A stretch of DNA of 64,000 nucleotides. Source: Thalassospira profundimaris. Lineage in GTDB: Bacteria > Pseudomonadota > Alphaproteobacteria > Rhodospirillales > Thalassospiraceae. The notes beneath the pieces were generated by a model that saw only the letters and a list, made by a program, of their open reading frames with translations, had not been told where the DNA came from and did not search any database. Numbering within the stretch: the stretch's first letter is position 1; each line of letters starts with the position of its first letter. The DNA lies in the NCBI RefSeq assembly GCF_003326755.1, contig NZ_JPWH01000005.1, positions 124,001 through 188,000 on the forward strand, in the 5' to 3' direction. Positions 26,423-35,171 of the stretch are shown piece by piece. Both the position numbers and the translations under genes were made by a program.

Positions 26423-28096
26423 TCAAGCCAGCAGTTTTTTGGCAATTTCAGCCAGAAAATCGGGCAGCACCTGATAACAATACGGCGCATAAAGCCGTTC
26501 CAGACGCTGGTGATATTCCCGCCCCCACGGGCCGATATTGACCACCGGATATTCCAGCGCATCGGCCACGGGCTGGTCCACCAGTTCGCCCACCGGGGTG
26601 TTTTCAGCGATCACTTTCGATTCGTCACTTTCTGGACATTTTCCGAAAAACGACATATCGGAAATGCCGCCAAAATAACCGCGATCAATGATTTTGGTGT
26701 TATGGCGCGCCTCAATTATCTGCCGGGCGGCATGGATGGCTTCGATAAAATCACGATCCAGTTTTCTATCTGTATCGAGATGAACCGCCGGATAATGCAG
26801 GCTGGCATTGCCGGTAATAATGGCGGGGGCCTGCAACCGGGCCTCTGTCATTGCCGCCAATACCAGCATGCGGGAGCGTAAAAGCGGATTATTACTGTGG
26901 CGATATTCATTTTCGACCGCCGCAATACGGGCCAGCGCCCCTTCCCCGCCAACCTTTTGCGCCATCCCGATTAATTGCGCATAGGAAATAACCTCCAGCG
27001 GGCGATAGGCCATTGGCGCGGGCTCGCCATTGGCTTCGGCGTGCCGGGTGGCGCGGTCAAACAAACGATCCAGCGCCCGGTTGGCAGCTGTTTTAACAAT
27101 ATCAGCAAATTCATCCAAGGCATCGCTGGCCGATTTGCTTTGTATCAGCCAGTTAAACGCCATCCAGACATGCTCGGGCGTGGTGACTTCGTAATTTTCG
27201 CGCAAATCCCGGCATTCCAGACATACCGGCGGCGGTGCGGTTACGTTGCGGGCATGATCCGACAGGTCATTATTGCCCTCAATCGCCTGCATGATTTCAG
27301 CACTCATGACATGGGCGCTGATCCCATCAAACGGATAGCCCACATGGGTCGGCTGACCGACAATCATGGCAAAAGGCATGATCTTGCCAATCGAGCCATG
27401 AAAAATCGCCCGGCCAATGTCGCCATTCTCATAATCACTGCTGGCATCAAGGTTGATGCCGCCGACAATATCAATGCCCCAGCGGCGCACCAGTGTAGGC
27501 AAGGCATTGCGCAGGCTGCGCATACCACAACTGTTGCGTTCTTCATCGGGGGTCAGAAACAGCACCACATTGCCAGTGCGGTCTACCTGACGGGAGAAAT
27601 GCTCCAGAAAGGCAATACCCGCCGCATCGCCGCCTTTCATATCCAAAAGTCCGCGACCGGGAATAAAATCACCACTTTGCAAATCACGCAGGGCGAGTTC
27701 TTCCTTGGCAGTCAAATCGGACCGGCTGGAAAGATTGGCAATCAAAGCAGCGCAGAGTTCATCGGGCGAAAAGGCCAGATGTTGCAGATCGTGGAAATTT
27801 TCAATCGAGACAACATCATAATGCCCGGCCAGTGCCAGGGTTTTGCGTCCGGCTCCGCGCACCAGCGCCACCATATTTTTCGCCATTGCCGTGCCATTGG
27901 CCACCAGGTGGCTGTCAATAACGGCAATGTCATCGGGGTTTTCCTGAAAATAGGGAATTTCACGCAGCAATCCGACCAGCTTTTCGGCAAAATCGGCCTC
28001 GTCCCGGCTGCCGGTCACACTGGGCCAACGGGTCAGGCGTTCGGCAATGTCGCGGGTGCGGGCTTCGGGTGCCCAGTGGCCTGTTTCTGCGCTCAT
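26423..28096 (-). CDS. M20-family peptidase, RocB-like
   Basis: A 557-residue zinc hydrolase. The M20 metal motifs are LALAGHYDVVS (about 112-122), GRGLLDMKGGDAAGIAF (about 170-186) and FLTPDEERNSCGMRSL (about 203-218). This order and the long C-terminal part match the RocB group associated with arginine degradation in Bacillus, whose reaction is not well defined. It has no signal peptide, so it is cytoplasmic. The ATG at 28096 follows AGGAAAA; the upstream extension has no family match. The decayed Lrp-type gene lies divergently 133 bases away and may be the remnant of its regulator. Confidence 0.85.
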   Translation of the reverse strand: MSAETGHWAPEARTRDIAERLTRWPSVTGSRDEADFAEKLVGLLREIPYFQENPDDIAVIDSHLVANGTAMAKNMVALVRGAGRKTLALAGHYDVVSIENFHDLQHLAFSPDELCAALIANLSSRSDLTAKEELALRDLQSGDFIPGRGLLDMKGGDAAGIAFLEHFSRQVDRTGNVVLFLTPDEERNSCGMRSLRNALPTLVRRWGIDIVGGINLDASSDYENGDIGRAIFHGSIGKIMPFAMIVGQPTHVGYPFDGISAHVMSAEIMQAIEGNNDLSDHARNVTAPPPVCLECRDLRENYEVTTPEHVWMAFNWLIQSKSASDALDEFADIVKTAANRALDRLFDRATRHAEANGEPAPMAYRPLEVISYAQLIGMAQKVGGEGALARIAAVENEYRHSNNPLLRSRMLVLAAMTEARLQAPAIITGNASLHYPAVHLDTDRKLDRDFIEAIHAARQIIEARHNTKIIDRGYFGGISDMSFFGKCPESDESKVIAENTPVGELVDQPVADALEYPVVNIGPWGREYHQRLERLYAPYCYQVLPDFLAEIAKKLLA

Positions 28097-28229
28097 GATT
28101 ATTTTCCTGCCTGACATTGCATCAAAGCGCCAAATTAGCGCGATGACCGGCCAATGAAAATGCAGAATCAATGCAATTAATGCGCCCTACACTGACGAAA
28201 ACAGCAATAGATAGAGGCAATAGATAACC

Positions 28230-28377
28230 TTGACCGCCGCCTGGATTGCCGAATTGGGCATTCATGCCCGTGCCTCAGTGCCCAAACTTGCCGACCTTTT
28301 AGGGCGGGCACCGGGCACGGATGGGCAAGCTGGAAGAAAGCGGGGTGATTGCCGGTTATACGGTCCGGCTACGCTAA
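28230..28377 (+). pseudogene. Decayed Lrp/AsnC regulator, helix-turn-helix fragment
   Basis: From 28230 one frame reads TAAWIAELGIHARASVPKLA then DLLGRAPGT, a typical Lrp/AsnC helix-turn-helix. The match then moves to another frame at 28321: GKLEESGVIAGYTVRLR and a stop. These are the two ends of an AsnC DNA-binding domain, with the recognition helix damaged by a small deletion and frameshift. The effector (RAM) domain is missing. It lies divergent from the RocB-like gene, where a working Lrp regulator would be natural. Confidence 0.7.
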
Positions 28378-28430
28378 GATACCAGCGACAGCACCATTTT
28401 GGCGTCTGCCTGATCCCGTGTCAGACACGA

Positions 28431-29615
28431 TTACCGGTTTAACTCACCCGTCATCCGGTCCAGCCCCTCCAGGGTCAGCGGATACATCCGCCCGGCCATC
28501 ATCTTGTGCAAAATCTGGATCGACGGGGTGTAGTGCCACCATTTTTCCGGCTGGGGGTTAATCCAGGCGGCGTGTTGAAAATGATCCAGCAGGCGTTGCA
28601 TCCAGACTTGGCCTGCTTCCTCGTTCCAATGTTCGACAGAGCCACCGGGATAGGTAATTTCATAGGGGCTCATGGTGGCATCGCCGACAAAGACCAGTTT
28701 GTAATCACTGGAATAGGTATTGATCACATCCAGCGTTGAAACCTGTTCGCTGCGGCGGCGCGCATTGTCCTTCCACAGCCCTTCATAGGGGCAGTTGTGG
28801 AAATAATAATATTCCAGATGCTTGAATTCGGTTTTCACCGCCGAAAACAGTTCTTCACACACGCGGATATAATCATCCATCGAGCCGCCAATATCAAACA
28901 GCATCAAAACCTTTACCGCATTGTGCCGTTCGGGCCGCATTTGCACATCCAGCCAGCCCTGCCGGGCGGTTGAGCGAATGGTGCCCGCCAAATCGAGCTC
29001 ATCCGCAGCCCCGGTGCGTGCCCATTTGCGCAACTTGCGCAAGGCGACCTTGATGTTGCGGGTGCCGATTTCAACGCTGTCATCCAGGTTTTTAAATTCG
29101 CGTTTGTCCCACACCTTCACCGCCCGGCGATGGCGGGATTTATCCTGGCCGATGCGTACCCCTTCCGGGTTATAGCCATAGGCGCCAAAAGGTGATGTGC
29201 CCGCCGTGCCAATCCATTTATTGCCGCCCTGGTGGCGCTCTTTCTGTTCTTCCAGACGCTGCTTTAAGGTCTCCATCAGCTTGTCCCAACCGCCAAGGGA
29301 CTGAATTTGTGCCTTTTCTTCGTCACTTAAATATTTCTCGGCCAGTTTGCGCAACCATTCTTCGGGGATTTCCGCCGCAATTTCGTCCCCCGCATCGGCC
29401 AGACTGGCAAGTCCCTTGAAATGCGCCCCAAACACCTGATCAAACTTATCGAGGTTACGCTCGTCCTTCACCAGCGACGCCCGGGAAAGGTAATAAAAAT
29501 CCTCGACCGAATAACCAGCCACACCCTTTTCCACCGCCTCAAGCAGCGTCAGATATTCCCGCAAACTGACCGGAACGCGGGCCTCCTTGAGCTTGTAGAA
29601 AAAGCCGGTGAACAT
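28431..29615 (-). CDS. VWA domain protein, CoxE-like
   Basis: A 394-residue cytoplasmic protein. It starts FFYKLKEARVPVSLREYLTL, the usual N-terminus of CoxE-like proteins. The von Willebrand A domain begins about residue 235 with VLMLFDIGGSMDDY, a MIDAS-like DxGxS motif. VFVGDATMSPYEI and the end (TLEGLDRMTGEL) complete it. Such proteins work with MoxR AAA ATPases as metal-insertion or folding machines. The cognate ATPase at 31540-32385 is on the same strand, but a hipBA pair on the opposite strand lies between them. It therefore needs its own promoter in 29616-29895. Confidence 0.88.
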   Translation of the reverse strand: MFTGFFYKLKEARVPVSLREYLTLLEAVEKGVAGYSVEDFYYLSRASLVKDERNLDKFDQVFGAHFKGLASLADAGDEIAAEIPEEWLRKLAEKYLSDEEKAQIQSLGGWDKLMETLKQRLEEQKERHQGGNKWIGTAGTSPFGAYGYNPEGVRIGQDKSRHRRAVKVWDKREFKNLDDSVEIGTRNIKVALRKLRKWARTGAADELDLAGTIRSTARQGWLDVQMRPERHNAVKVLMLFDIGGSMDDYIRVCEELFSAVKTEFKHLEYYYFHNCPYEGLWKDNARRRSEQVSTLDVINTYSSDYKLVFVGDATMSPYEITYPGGSVEHWNEEAGQVWMQRLLDHFQHAAWINPQPEKWWHYTPSIQILHKMMAGRMYPLTLEGLDRMTGELNR

Positions 29616-29642
29616 ACTATTTCCATCCCAATCAAAGAAAAG

Positions 29643-29667
29643 GACCGCAAAGATACCAAATGCGGTC
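29643..29667 (-). terminator. Hairpin before the VWA gene
   Basis: GACCGCA and TGCGGTC form a perfect 7-bp stem with an 11-base loop, followed on the minus strand by CTTTTCTTTG. It sits only 27 bases upstream of the VWA start, an odd place for a terminator. It could be an attenuator or a leftover from the earlier gene order. Confidence 0.4.
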
Positions 29668-29753
29668 GGAGAATTCGAGGTTACAACACAGAATAACCGA
29701 CATCAGAGCACACCCCAAAGATATTGAACTGGAAAATGCGTAGTTCATATAGA

Positions 29754-29773
29754 ATGTCTAATTAATTAGACAT
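29754..29773. promoter_or_regulatory. 20-bp perfect palindrome between VWA gene and hipB
   Basis: Ten-base arms ATGTCTAATT and AATTAGACAT abut exactly. It lies between the divergent VWA and hipB genes, 35 bases upstream of the hipB -35 box. It may be a second operator for HipB or a site for another regulator. Confidence 0.5.
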
Positions 29774-29807
29774 ATAAATCTTACCGTACAGTTTAATGAA
29801 CACACCC

Positions 29808-29837
29808 TTGACCAACTACAGTAAAACACCTCATAAT
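29808..29837 (+). promoter_or_regulatory. Promoter of hipBA
   Basis: TTGACC and CATAAT are separated by 18 bases. The -10 box touches the operator dyad at 29835, fitting autorepression. A start near 29844 gives a leader of about 50 bases to the ATG at 29896. Confidence 0.6.
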
Positions 29838-29856
29838 GTTCAGTAAATTGAACATT
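29835..29856. promoter_or_regulatory. HipB operator dyad
   Basis: Eight-base arms AATGTTCA and TGAACATT are exact inverted repeats with a 6-base spacer. The site overlaps the -10 box and the likely transcription start. TGAAC half-sites also occur nearby (at about 29797 and 29879), which suggests several HipB dimers. Confidence 0.6.
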
Positions 29857-29895
29857 AAACCTCACATATCTGTTTTATTGAACAAAACATCTGTC

Positions 29896-30228
29896 ATGAA
29901 ACGCAAAAGAAGCTATTCGCGCACCACCCGTCATGCCCTGTCTATTTTAGGCAGCATGATCCGTATTGGCCGGACGGAACGCAACATGACAGCGCAGGAG
30001 CTGGCGGATCGGGCGGGTATTAGCCGCACCACCCTGCACAATATTGAAAAGGGCGCCCCCGGCCCCGAAATTGGCACGGTATTTGAAGTCGCCCATCTTG
30101 TTGGCGTGCCGTTATTTGACGCCGATGACCGGGTTGTGGCCCTGCAGGAGGCCCGCCTTCGCGAGAAGCTGACACTTATGCCGCAAGCAGTACGGCCAGT
30201 GACACAGGAGGTGGATGATGACTTCTGA
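29896..30228 (+). CDS. hipB: HipB-type antitoxin, XRE family
   Basis: A 110-residue DNA-binding antitoxin. The helix-turn-helix spans about 18-75: IGRTERNMTAQELADRAGI, SRTTLHNIEKGAPGPEIGTV. The tail is acidic (VTQEVDDDF). An ATG 20 codons upstream (29836) is in frame but lies inside the operator, so the ATG at 29896 was chosen. It overlaps hipA by 14 bases, so the two are co-translated. HipB would neutralise HipA and repress the operon. Confidence 0.85.
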   Translation: MKRKRSYSRTTRHALSILGSMIRIGRTERNMTAQELADRAGISRTTLHNIEKGAPGPEIGTVFEVAHLVGVPLFDADDRVVALQEARLREKLTLMPQAVRPVTQEVDDDF

Positions 30229-31534
30229 TGTTACCGAAGCGCGGGAAGCCTATGTGTGGATATGGTTGCCCGGCGAGACGGAGCCTGTCGTTGCCGGACG
30301 CATCACACAAGACGGCGACCGGCTGGTTTTTACCTATGGGGCAAGCTATCGCAGCCGCGAAAATACCATCGCAATTTACAGCCCGGAACTCCCCCTGCGC
30401 CAGGGAACCATCGCCCCCCTTGCAGGTTTGACAATGGCAAGCAGCCTGCGCGATGCGTCCCCCGATGCCTGGGGAAGACGGGTGATCATCAACAGATTGA
30501 CAGGCAACAAACCAAATGCTGCCCATGTCCCGTCTTTCAATGAACTGACCTTTCTTTTGCAATCCGGATCAGACCGGATCGGCGCACTTGATTTTCAAAC
30601 ATCGGCCACACACTACCAGCCCAGACTGGCGGCAGAAGCAACACTTGAAGATTTACAAAATGCAGCGGATCATGTGGAAAAGGGTCTGCCCCTCCCCCCC
30701 GCCCTCGATCTGGCAATCAATCACGGCACATCGATTGGCGGTGCCCGCCCCAAAGCCCTGATCGAAGACGGGCAGAAGAAATTTGTTGCCAAATTCTCGT
30801 CCAGCTCAGACCTGTATAGCGTTGTAAAAGCCGAATTTATCGCCATGCGCCTGGCAAAACTGTGCGGATTGAATGTTGCGCCAGTATCCCTGACGCAGGC
30901 AGCCAACAAGGATGCCTTACTGATCGAACGGTTTGATCGCCTTCAAAGCCAAGGAGGCTGGACACGCAAAGCGATGGTTTCCGCCCTGACCCTGTTGGGT
31001 CTGGATGAAATGATGGCGCGATATGCGTCCTATGAAGATCTGACCGAAATCATCCGTCATCGTTTCGCAGCGCCCAAAGAAACCCTCAAAGAGCTTTATG
31101 GCCGAATAAGTTTTAACATCCTGTGCGGCAATACGGATGATCATGCCCGCAACCATGCCGCATTCTGGGATGGCAGGATGCTGCACCTCACCCCCGCCTA
31201 TGACATTTGCCCCCAGGGGCGCACCGGCAACGAGGCCACACAGGCCATGCTGATCAAAGGCGACAAACGGGCCAGCACAATAGCAAGCTGCCTTGCCGCT
31301 GCGGCTGATTATCACCTGCGTGAAGATGAAGCCATATCAATCATTGAGCAGCAAATGACCACCATCGCCGATCAATGGGACCATATCTGTAAAACCGCAC
31401 AACTCTCGCCAGTTGATCGCACCCTGTTTGCAGGGCGGCAATTTCTGAATCCCTATTGTATCGACGGCCTCGGCACGGATCACAAGGGTCTGCAAGATAC
31501 CTTTCGACAAGCCCGCGCCCAGATAATGAAATAA
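30215..31534 (+). CDS. hipA: HipA-type serine/threonine kinase toxin
   Basis: A 439-residue kinase toxin. In E. coli, HipA phosphorylates glutamyl-tRNA synthetase and induces dormancy. Kinase marks are in place: the phosphate loop GTSIGGARPKALI (171-183), ATP-binding lysine in VAKFSSSSD (K193), catalytic GNTDDHARN (305-313, D309) and metal-binding AYDICPQ (D330). An N-terminal domain of about 110 residues includes FTYGASYRSREN. No inactivating change is seen. The start (ATGATGA) lies within the hipB 3' end. It ends 5 bases before the convergent MoxR gene's stop. Confidence 0.92.
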   Translation: MMTSDVTEAREAYVWIWLPGETEPVVAGRITQDGDRLVFTYGASYRSRENTIAIYSPELPLRQGTIAPLAGLTMASSLRDASPDAWGRRVIINRLTGNKPNAAHVPSFNELTFLLQSGSDRIGALDFQTSATHYQPRLAAEATLEDLQNAADHVEKGLPLPPALDLAINHGTSIGGARPKALIEDGQKKFVAKFSSSSDLYSVVKAEFIAMRLAKLCGLNVAPVSLTQAANKDALLIERFDRLQSQGGWTRKAMVSALTLLGLDEMMARYASYEDLTEIIRHRFAAPKETLKELYGRISFNILCGNTDDHARNHAAFWDGRMLHLTPAYDICPQGRTGNEATQAMLIKGDKRASTIASCLAAAADYHLREDEAISIIEQQMTTIADQWDHICKTAQLSPVDRTLFAGRQFLNPYCIDGLGTDHKGLQDTFRQARAQIMK

Positions 31535-31539
31535 TGCGC

Positions 31540-32385
31540 TTACCGGCCTTCACGTCGCGCCATGAAGGCCAAACGCTCAAACAGATGCACATCCTGTTCG
31601 TTTTTCAACAGCGCACCGTGAAGGGGCGGGACGGCGGTTTTGGCGTCTTTGGCGCGCAGGGCTTCGGGGGACAGGTCTTCAGCCATCAGCAGTTTAAGCC
31701 AGTCCAGCAATTCGGAGGTTGAGGGCTTTTTCTTGAGCCCGGCCACATCGCGCATGTCGTAAAACAGGTTGAGCGCCTCGCTGACCAGCCGTTTTTGAAT
31801 ATTGGGGAAATGCACATCAACGATTTGCGCCATCGTTTCGGCATCGGGAAAGCGGATGTAATGAAAGAAACAGCGGCGCAAAAAGGCGTCGGGCAGTTCC
31901 TTTTCGTTGTTTGACGTAATAATCACAATGGGCCGGTTGGCCGCCGTGACCATCTTTTGTGTTTCGTAAACGTAAAACTCCATGCGGTCGAGTTCCTGCA
32001 ACAAATCGTTGGGAAACTCGATATCGGCCTTGTCGATCTCGTCAATCAGCAATACCGGGGCGTCATCGGCCTCGAATGCTTCCCACAATTTGCCTTTGAC
32101 GATGTAATTGGCAATGTCATGCACCCGCTCATCCCCCAACTGACTGTCGCGCAGGCGGGAAACGGCATCATATTCATACAGACCCTGCTGGGCGCGGGTG
32201 GTGGATTTGATCGACCAGGTGATCAGCTTTTTGCCCAGCGATTTGGCGATTTCCTCGGCCAGCACGGTTTTGCCCGTACCCGGTTCGCCCTTGACCAAAA
32301 GCGGACGCTGCAAGGTGATGGCAGCATTGACCGCAACCATCAGATCCTCGGTCGCAACGTAATTTTCCGTACCCTGAAACTTCAT
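31540..32385 (-). CDS. MoxR-family AAA ATPase
   Basis: A 281-residue AAA+ ATPase. Walker A is KGEPGTGKTVLAEEIAKSLG (about 36-55), Walker B is APVLLIDEIDKADIEFPNDL (about 108-127), sensor 1 is PIVIITSNNEKELPDAFLRR (about 150-169), and a helical lid follows. MoxR ATPases remodel or metallate partner proteins together with VWA proteins. The likely partner is the CoxE-like gene at 28431-29615, now separated by hipBA. The start follows AGGGCAG. Confidence 0.92.
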   Translation of the reverse strand: MKFQGTENYVATEDLMVAVNAAITLQRPLLVKGEPGTGKTVLAEEIAKSLGKKLITWSIKSTTRAQQGLYEYDAVSRLRDSQLGDERVHDIANYIVKGKLWEAFEADDAPVLLIDEIDKADIEFPNDLLQELDRMEFYVYETQKMVTAANRPIVIITSNNEKELPDAFLRRCFFHYIRFPDAETMAQIVDVHFPNIQKRLVSEALNLFYDMRDVAGLKKKPSTSELLDWLKLLMAEDLSPEALRAKDAKTAVPPLHGALLKNEQDVHLFERLAFMARREGR

Positions 32386-32563
32386 ATCGTTCTGCCCTGC
32401 ACCACAAGTTGACGTTTACGTTAACCTAAGGTGTTCGCCGCTTTTGGGCAAGAAGGCAATTGACGCCAACGGCACCAACGGCCCCTTCTGTCGTCCGTGC
32501 CCTTGCCCCAGGCCTTCAACAAATTATGTAGATACAACACATTATTATAGAAAGGATCGGGTT

Positions 32564-33358
32564 ATGAAGATTGATTTAAGCGGTAAAAAGGCCCTGGTCA
32601 CAGGTTCCACCGAGGGTATTGGCTTTGCCATTGCAACGGGGCTTGCCAAGGCGGGCGCCGAAGTGATTATCAATGGCCGCAAGGATGACAAAACAGCAAA
32701 AGCGGTTGAAAAACTGAAATCCCAACTGCCCGATGCCACCCTTCACGGGGTTGCCGCCGATCTGGGCACGGCGGAAGGATGCGACAAGTTGATCAAGGCG
32801 GTGCCGCATCTTGATATTCTGGTCAATAATGTGGGCATTTTCGGCCCGCAGGACTTTTTTGACACCCCCGACAGCGACTGGCAGAATTTTATGGATGTCA
32901 ATGTGATGTCCGGTGTGCGGCTGTCACGCGCCTATTTGCCTGGCATGGAAAAACAGGGCTGGGGAAGGGTTGTGTTCCTGTCATCGGAATCCGCCCTTAA
33001 TATCCCCGCCGACATGATCCATTATGGCGTGACCAAAACTGCCTATCTGGCGCTGTCACGCGGCCTTGCCAAGCGCATGGCAGGCACGGGCGTGACGGTT
33101 AATGCCGTACTGCCTGGCCCCACCCTGTCAGAAGGGGTGGAAACCATGCTGGCCGACCAGGTTAAAGAAAGCGGCAAAAGCATCGAGGACGCAGCAAAAG
33201 AATTTGTCATGCAGGCGCGTCCCACATCGATCATTCAGCGTGCCGCCCATGTTGATGAAGTTGCCAATATGGTGGTGTATGTGGCGTCGCCGCTGTCATC
33301 GGCCACCACGGGGGCGGCCCTGCGGGTGGATGGCGGTGTTGTGGACAGCATCGCCTGA
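32564..33358 (+). CDS. Short-chain dehydrogenase/reductase
   Basis: A 264-residue NAD(P)-dependent oxidoreductase of the classical SDR family. The cofactor loop is VTGSTEGIGFAIATGLA (about 12-28). NNVGIFGP is the NNAG-type strand. The catalytic serine lies in FLSSESAL and the Tyr-Lys pair in HYGVTKTAYLAL (YxxxK). GLAKRMAGTGVTVNAVLPGP completes the fold. The ATG at 32564 follows AAGGA and starts just before the Rossmann fold. The substrate cannot be predicted. Confidence 0.9.
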   Translation: MKIDLSGKKALVTGSTEGIGFAIATGLAKAGAEVIINGRKDDKTAKAVEKLKSQLPDATLHGVAADLGTAEGCDKLIKAVPHLDILVNNVGIFGPQDFFDTPDSDWQNFMDVNVMSGVRLSRAYLPGMEKQGWGRVVFLSSESALNIPADMIHYGVTKTAYLALSRGLAKRMAGTGVTVNAVLPGPTLSEGVETMLADQVKESGKSIEDAAKEFVMQARPTSIIQRAAHVDEVANMVVYVASPLSSATTGAALRVDGGVVDSIA

Positions 33359-33391
33359 CACGCGGGTCTATTTTTCCAGCCCAAAATAATC

Positions 33392-33424
33392 GCCCCCGTT
33401 GCGCGGTGACAGCACAACGGGGGC
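33392..33424. terminator. Bidirectional terminator between SDR and Rieske genes
   Basis: A perfect 10-bp stem GCCCCCGTTG/CAACGGGGGC with a 13-base loop in the convergent gap. ATTTGT follows on the plus strand and GATTATTTTGG on the minus strand. Confidence 0.7.
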
Positions 33425-33472
33425 ATTTGTCGCCCGGGAACTCGGGACGCGAGGGAGCGCAGCGAAAATCGC

Positions 33473-35083
33473 CTATCCCCGACCGACAAAAGTTGTGGAC
33501 TGATAGGCAACCCGCACCGCACGGCGGCGGGGAAATGCGCTGCTGACGTAACGATGCACCGCCACCAGCATGTCCTTGCGCCACGGCGCATCGGGGAACA
33601 GGGCCAGTTCGGAACGCACCATCGAAATGGTTTTCAAACGATGGACCGGCTCAATAAAATCGGTGCATCCGTGATAGAGCGTATGGTCCCGCAGCAAATC
33701 ACCCAGAATGGTTTCGCTATCGCCTTCCCAGTCAATACCGGAGCGACCAGCATAATCCGCCGGATCGCCATCCTTATGAACATATTTGGCATTACGGCCG
33801 ATGAAACAGCCAATTTGTAACAGGCCATCACCCCAAAGCTCCGGCAGTTCGCTAGCCAGTTCGCGCACGGCCTGGGCGGTTGTCATGGCATGGGTCACAT
33901 CCAGCCAGTTGACATTGGTGCCAATCGGCATGTTGGTGCGATACATCACGCTTTCATCAAAATGGCGCACCTGCCAGACGGCGGCTTCCATCAGGGCGTG
34001 ATAACAGGTCAGCGGGTTTCCGGCGGACTTGCGCACCCGTGACAATACCCGTGCCACCGGCAACCCCAAAAAATCCTCCCGGTGTGCCGGTTCGCGATCC
34101 ACATGGTCGTCCCAATCCTTGCGCACGACATGAAAGGCACGAAATTCGGGGATCAAATCCTCGCGGGTGACGGTGCATAAATGGCGGGTTAACGGCAAAA
34201 TCAGGCTTTCCAAGGCATCATCACCCAAAAAGTCGATCAAGGGGGATACCTTGGAGACATAAATCACCGAATGCCCAAAACCGCCATAATGGCGCATGGC
34301 ACAGCGGGCAAAGGCCGGGCGCAGATCATTCCATGTCATGCCATCGGCCAGAGCACCACGCACCAGGGATACAGCCGTATTTTCATCCTCGGCTTCGATG
34401 GCGCGGGAAAAGTCGGCCTCGGACCATGCCGCAACGTCGGTGGTAAATGGATAAACCGGGCGATAGGCACTGTCCCAGGCGATATGGCCCAAAATTTCCG
34501 ACAGGCAGGCAAGACGTTCATAAGGGTCGGTCAGTTCCTGCCGGTAGGTCAGCCAGTCCGCCGCACCGGGCATGGCATGGGTGGTGCCAAATTCAAACCG
34601 GTCCATGCGCAAGGCAAAGGCCTTTTTTACCGCCACCAGCGGATCAAACCCGATCATATCCAGGCGGGCGAGCTCGCGGCTCAGCCGGTTATAGTCATTT
34701 TTATGCAGCGCCTCGTCCAGATTGGACAGAATTTCGTCACGCTGCTGATGCTGAGGGGGTTCAGTCATATCAAGCTCCACGATACCATCGTCAGTGACCC
34801 GCACCGGGTAACGGCGCAGTTTGTCGCCGCCCACCAGTGTATCGCCGTTTTCCAGATCAAACTTCCAGTTATGCCAGTTGCAGGTTAACACGCAGCCATC
34901 ACTAACCGTGCCTTCCATCAGCGGAAAGCCTTCATGCGGGCAGCGGTTATTGCAGGCATAAAGACCGGTTTCGGTCTGGAAAATGGCGACCTGATGGCCG
35001 TCAAGACGCACCAGTTTGCGCCCGGTTTCCGATAATTCCGCCAGTGTGGTGGCAGCAACCCAGTTGTCATTCGTCGATGTCAT
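33473..35083 (-). CDS. Rieske [2Fe-2S] protein with a large uncharacterised C-terminal domain
   Basis: A 536-residue cytoplasmic protein. Residues 7-110 form a Rieske domain with both cluster motifs: CPH (C48, H50) and CNWH (C68, H71). The remaining 420 residues are mostly helical, with several histidines (HYGGFGHSVIYVSKVSP, LTRHLC, CYHALMEAAVWQVRHF, DVTHAMTTAQAV). This part is not the alpha subunit of a ring-hydroxylating dioxygenase: no non-heme iron motif is clear. Its histidine-rich helices recall questin-oxidase-like proteins, from memory only. The gene is divergent from a SufR-like Fe-S regulator 88 bases away. Confidence 0.8.
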   Translation of the reverse strand: MTSTNDNWVAATTLAELSETGRKLVRLDGHQVAIFQTETGLYACNNRCPHEGFPLMEGTVSDGCVLTCNWHNWKFDLENGDTLVGGDKLRRYPVRVTDDGIVELDMTEPPQHQQRDEILSNLDEALHKNDYNRLSRELARLDMIGFDPLVAVKKAFALRMDRFEFGTTHAMPGAADWLTYRQELTDPYERLACLSEILGHIAWDSAYRPVYPFTTDVAAWSEADFSRAIEAEDENTAVSLVRGALADGMTWNDLRPAFARCAMRHYGGFGHSVIYVSKVSPLIDFLGDDALESLILPLTRHLCTVTREDLIPEFRAFHVVRKDWDDHVDREPAHREDFLGLPVARVLSRVRKSAGNPLTCYHALMEAAVWQVRHFDESVMYRTNMPIGTNVNWLDVTHAMTTAQAVRELASELPELWGDGLLQIGCFIGRNAKYVHKDGDPADYAGRSGIDWEGDSETILGDLLRDHTLYHGCTDFIEPVHRLKTISMVRSELALFPDAPWRKDMLVAVHRYVSSAFPRRRAVRVAYQSTTFVGRG

Positions 35084-35171
35084 GGCGGCCTCTTTTAAAA
35101 GATTATTCTTTAAAAATTACGCTACGCCATCCCCCTTGCCTTTTCAATAGAAATTTCTTTATAAATAGAAC

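Noticed and set aside
26975..28114. 379-codon plus-strand frame opposite the RocB-like gene
   Set aside because: Shadow frame; the minus strand carries the M20 catalytic motifs.
33425..33472. GC-rich repeats near the Rieske stop as a possible REP element
   Set aside because: No second copy was seen in the window and no clear dyad beyond the terminator at 33392.
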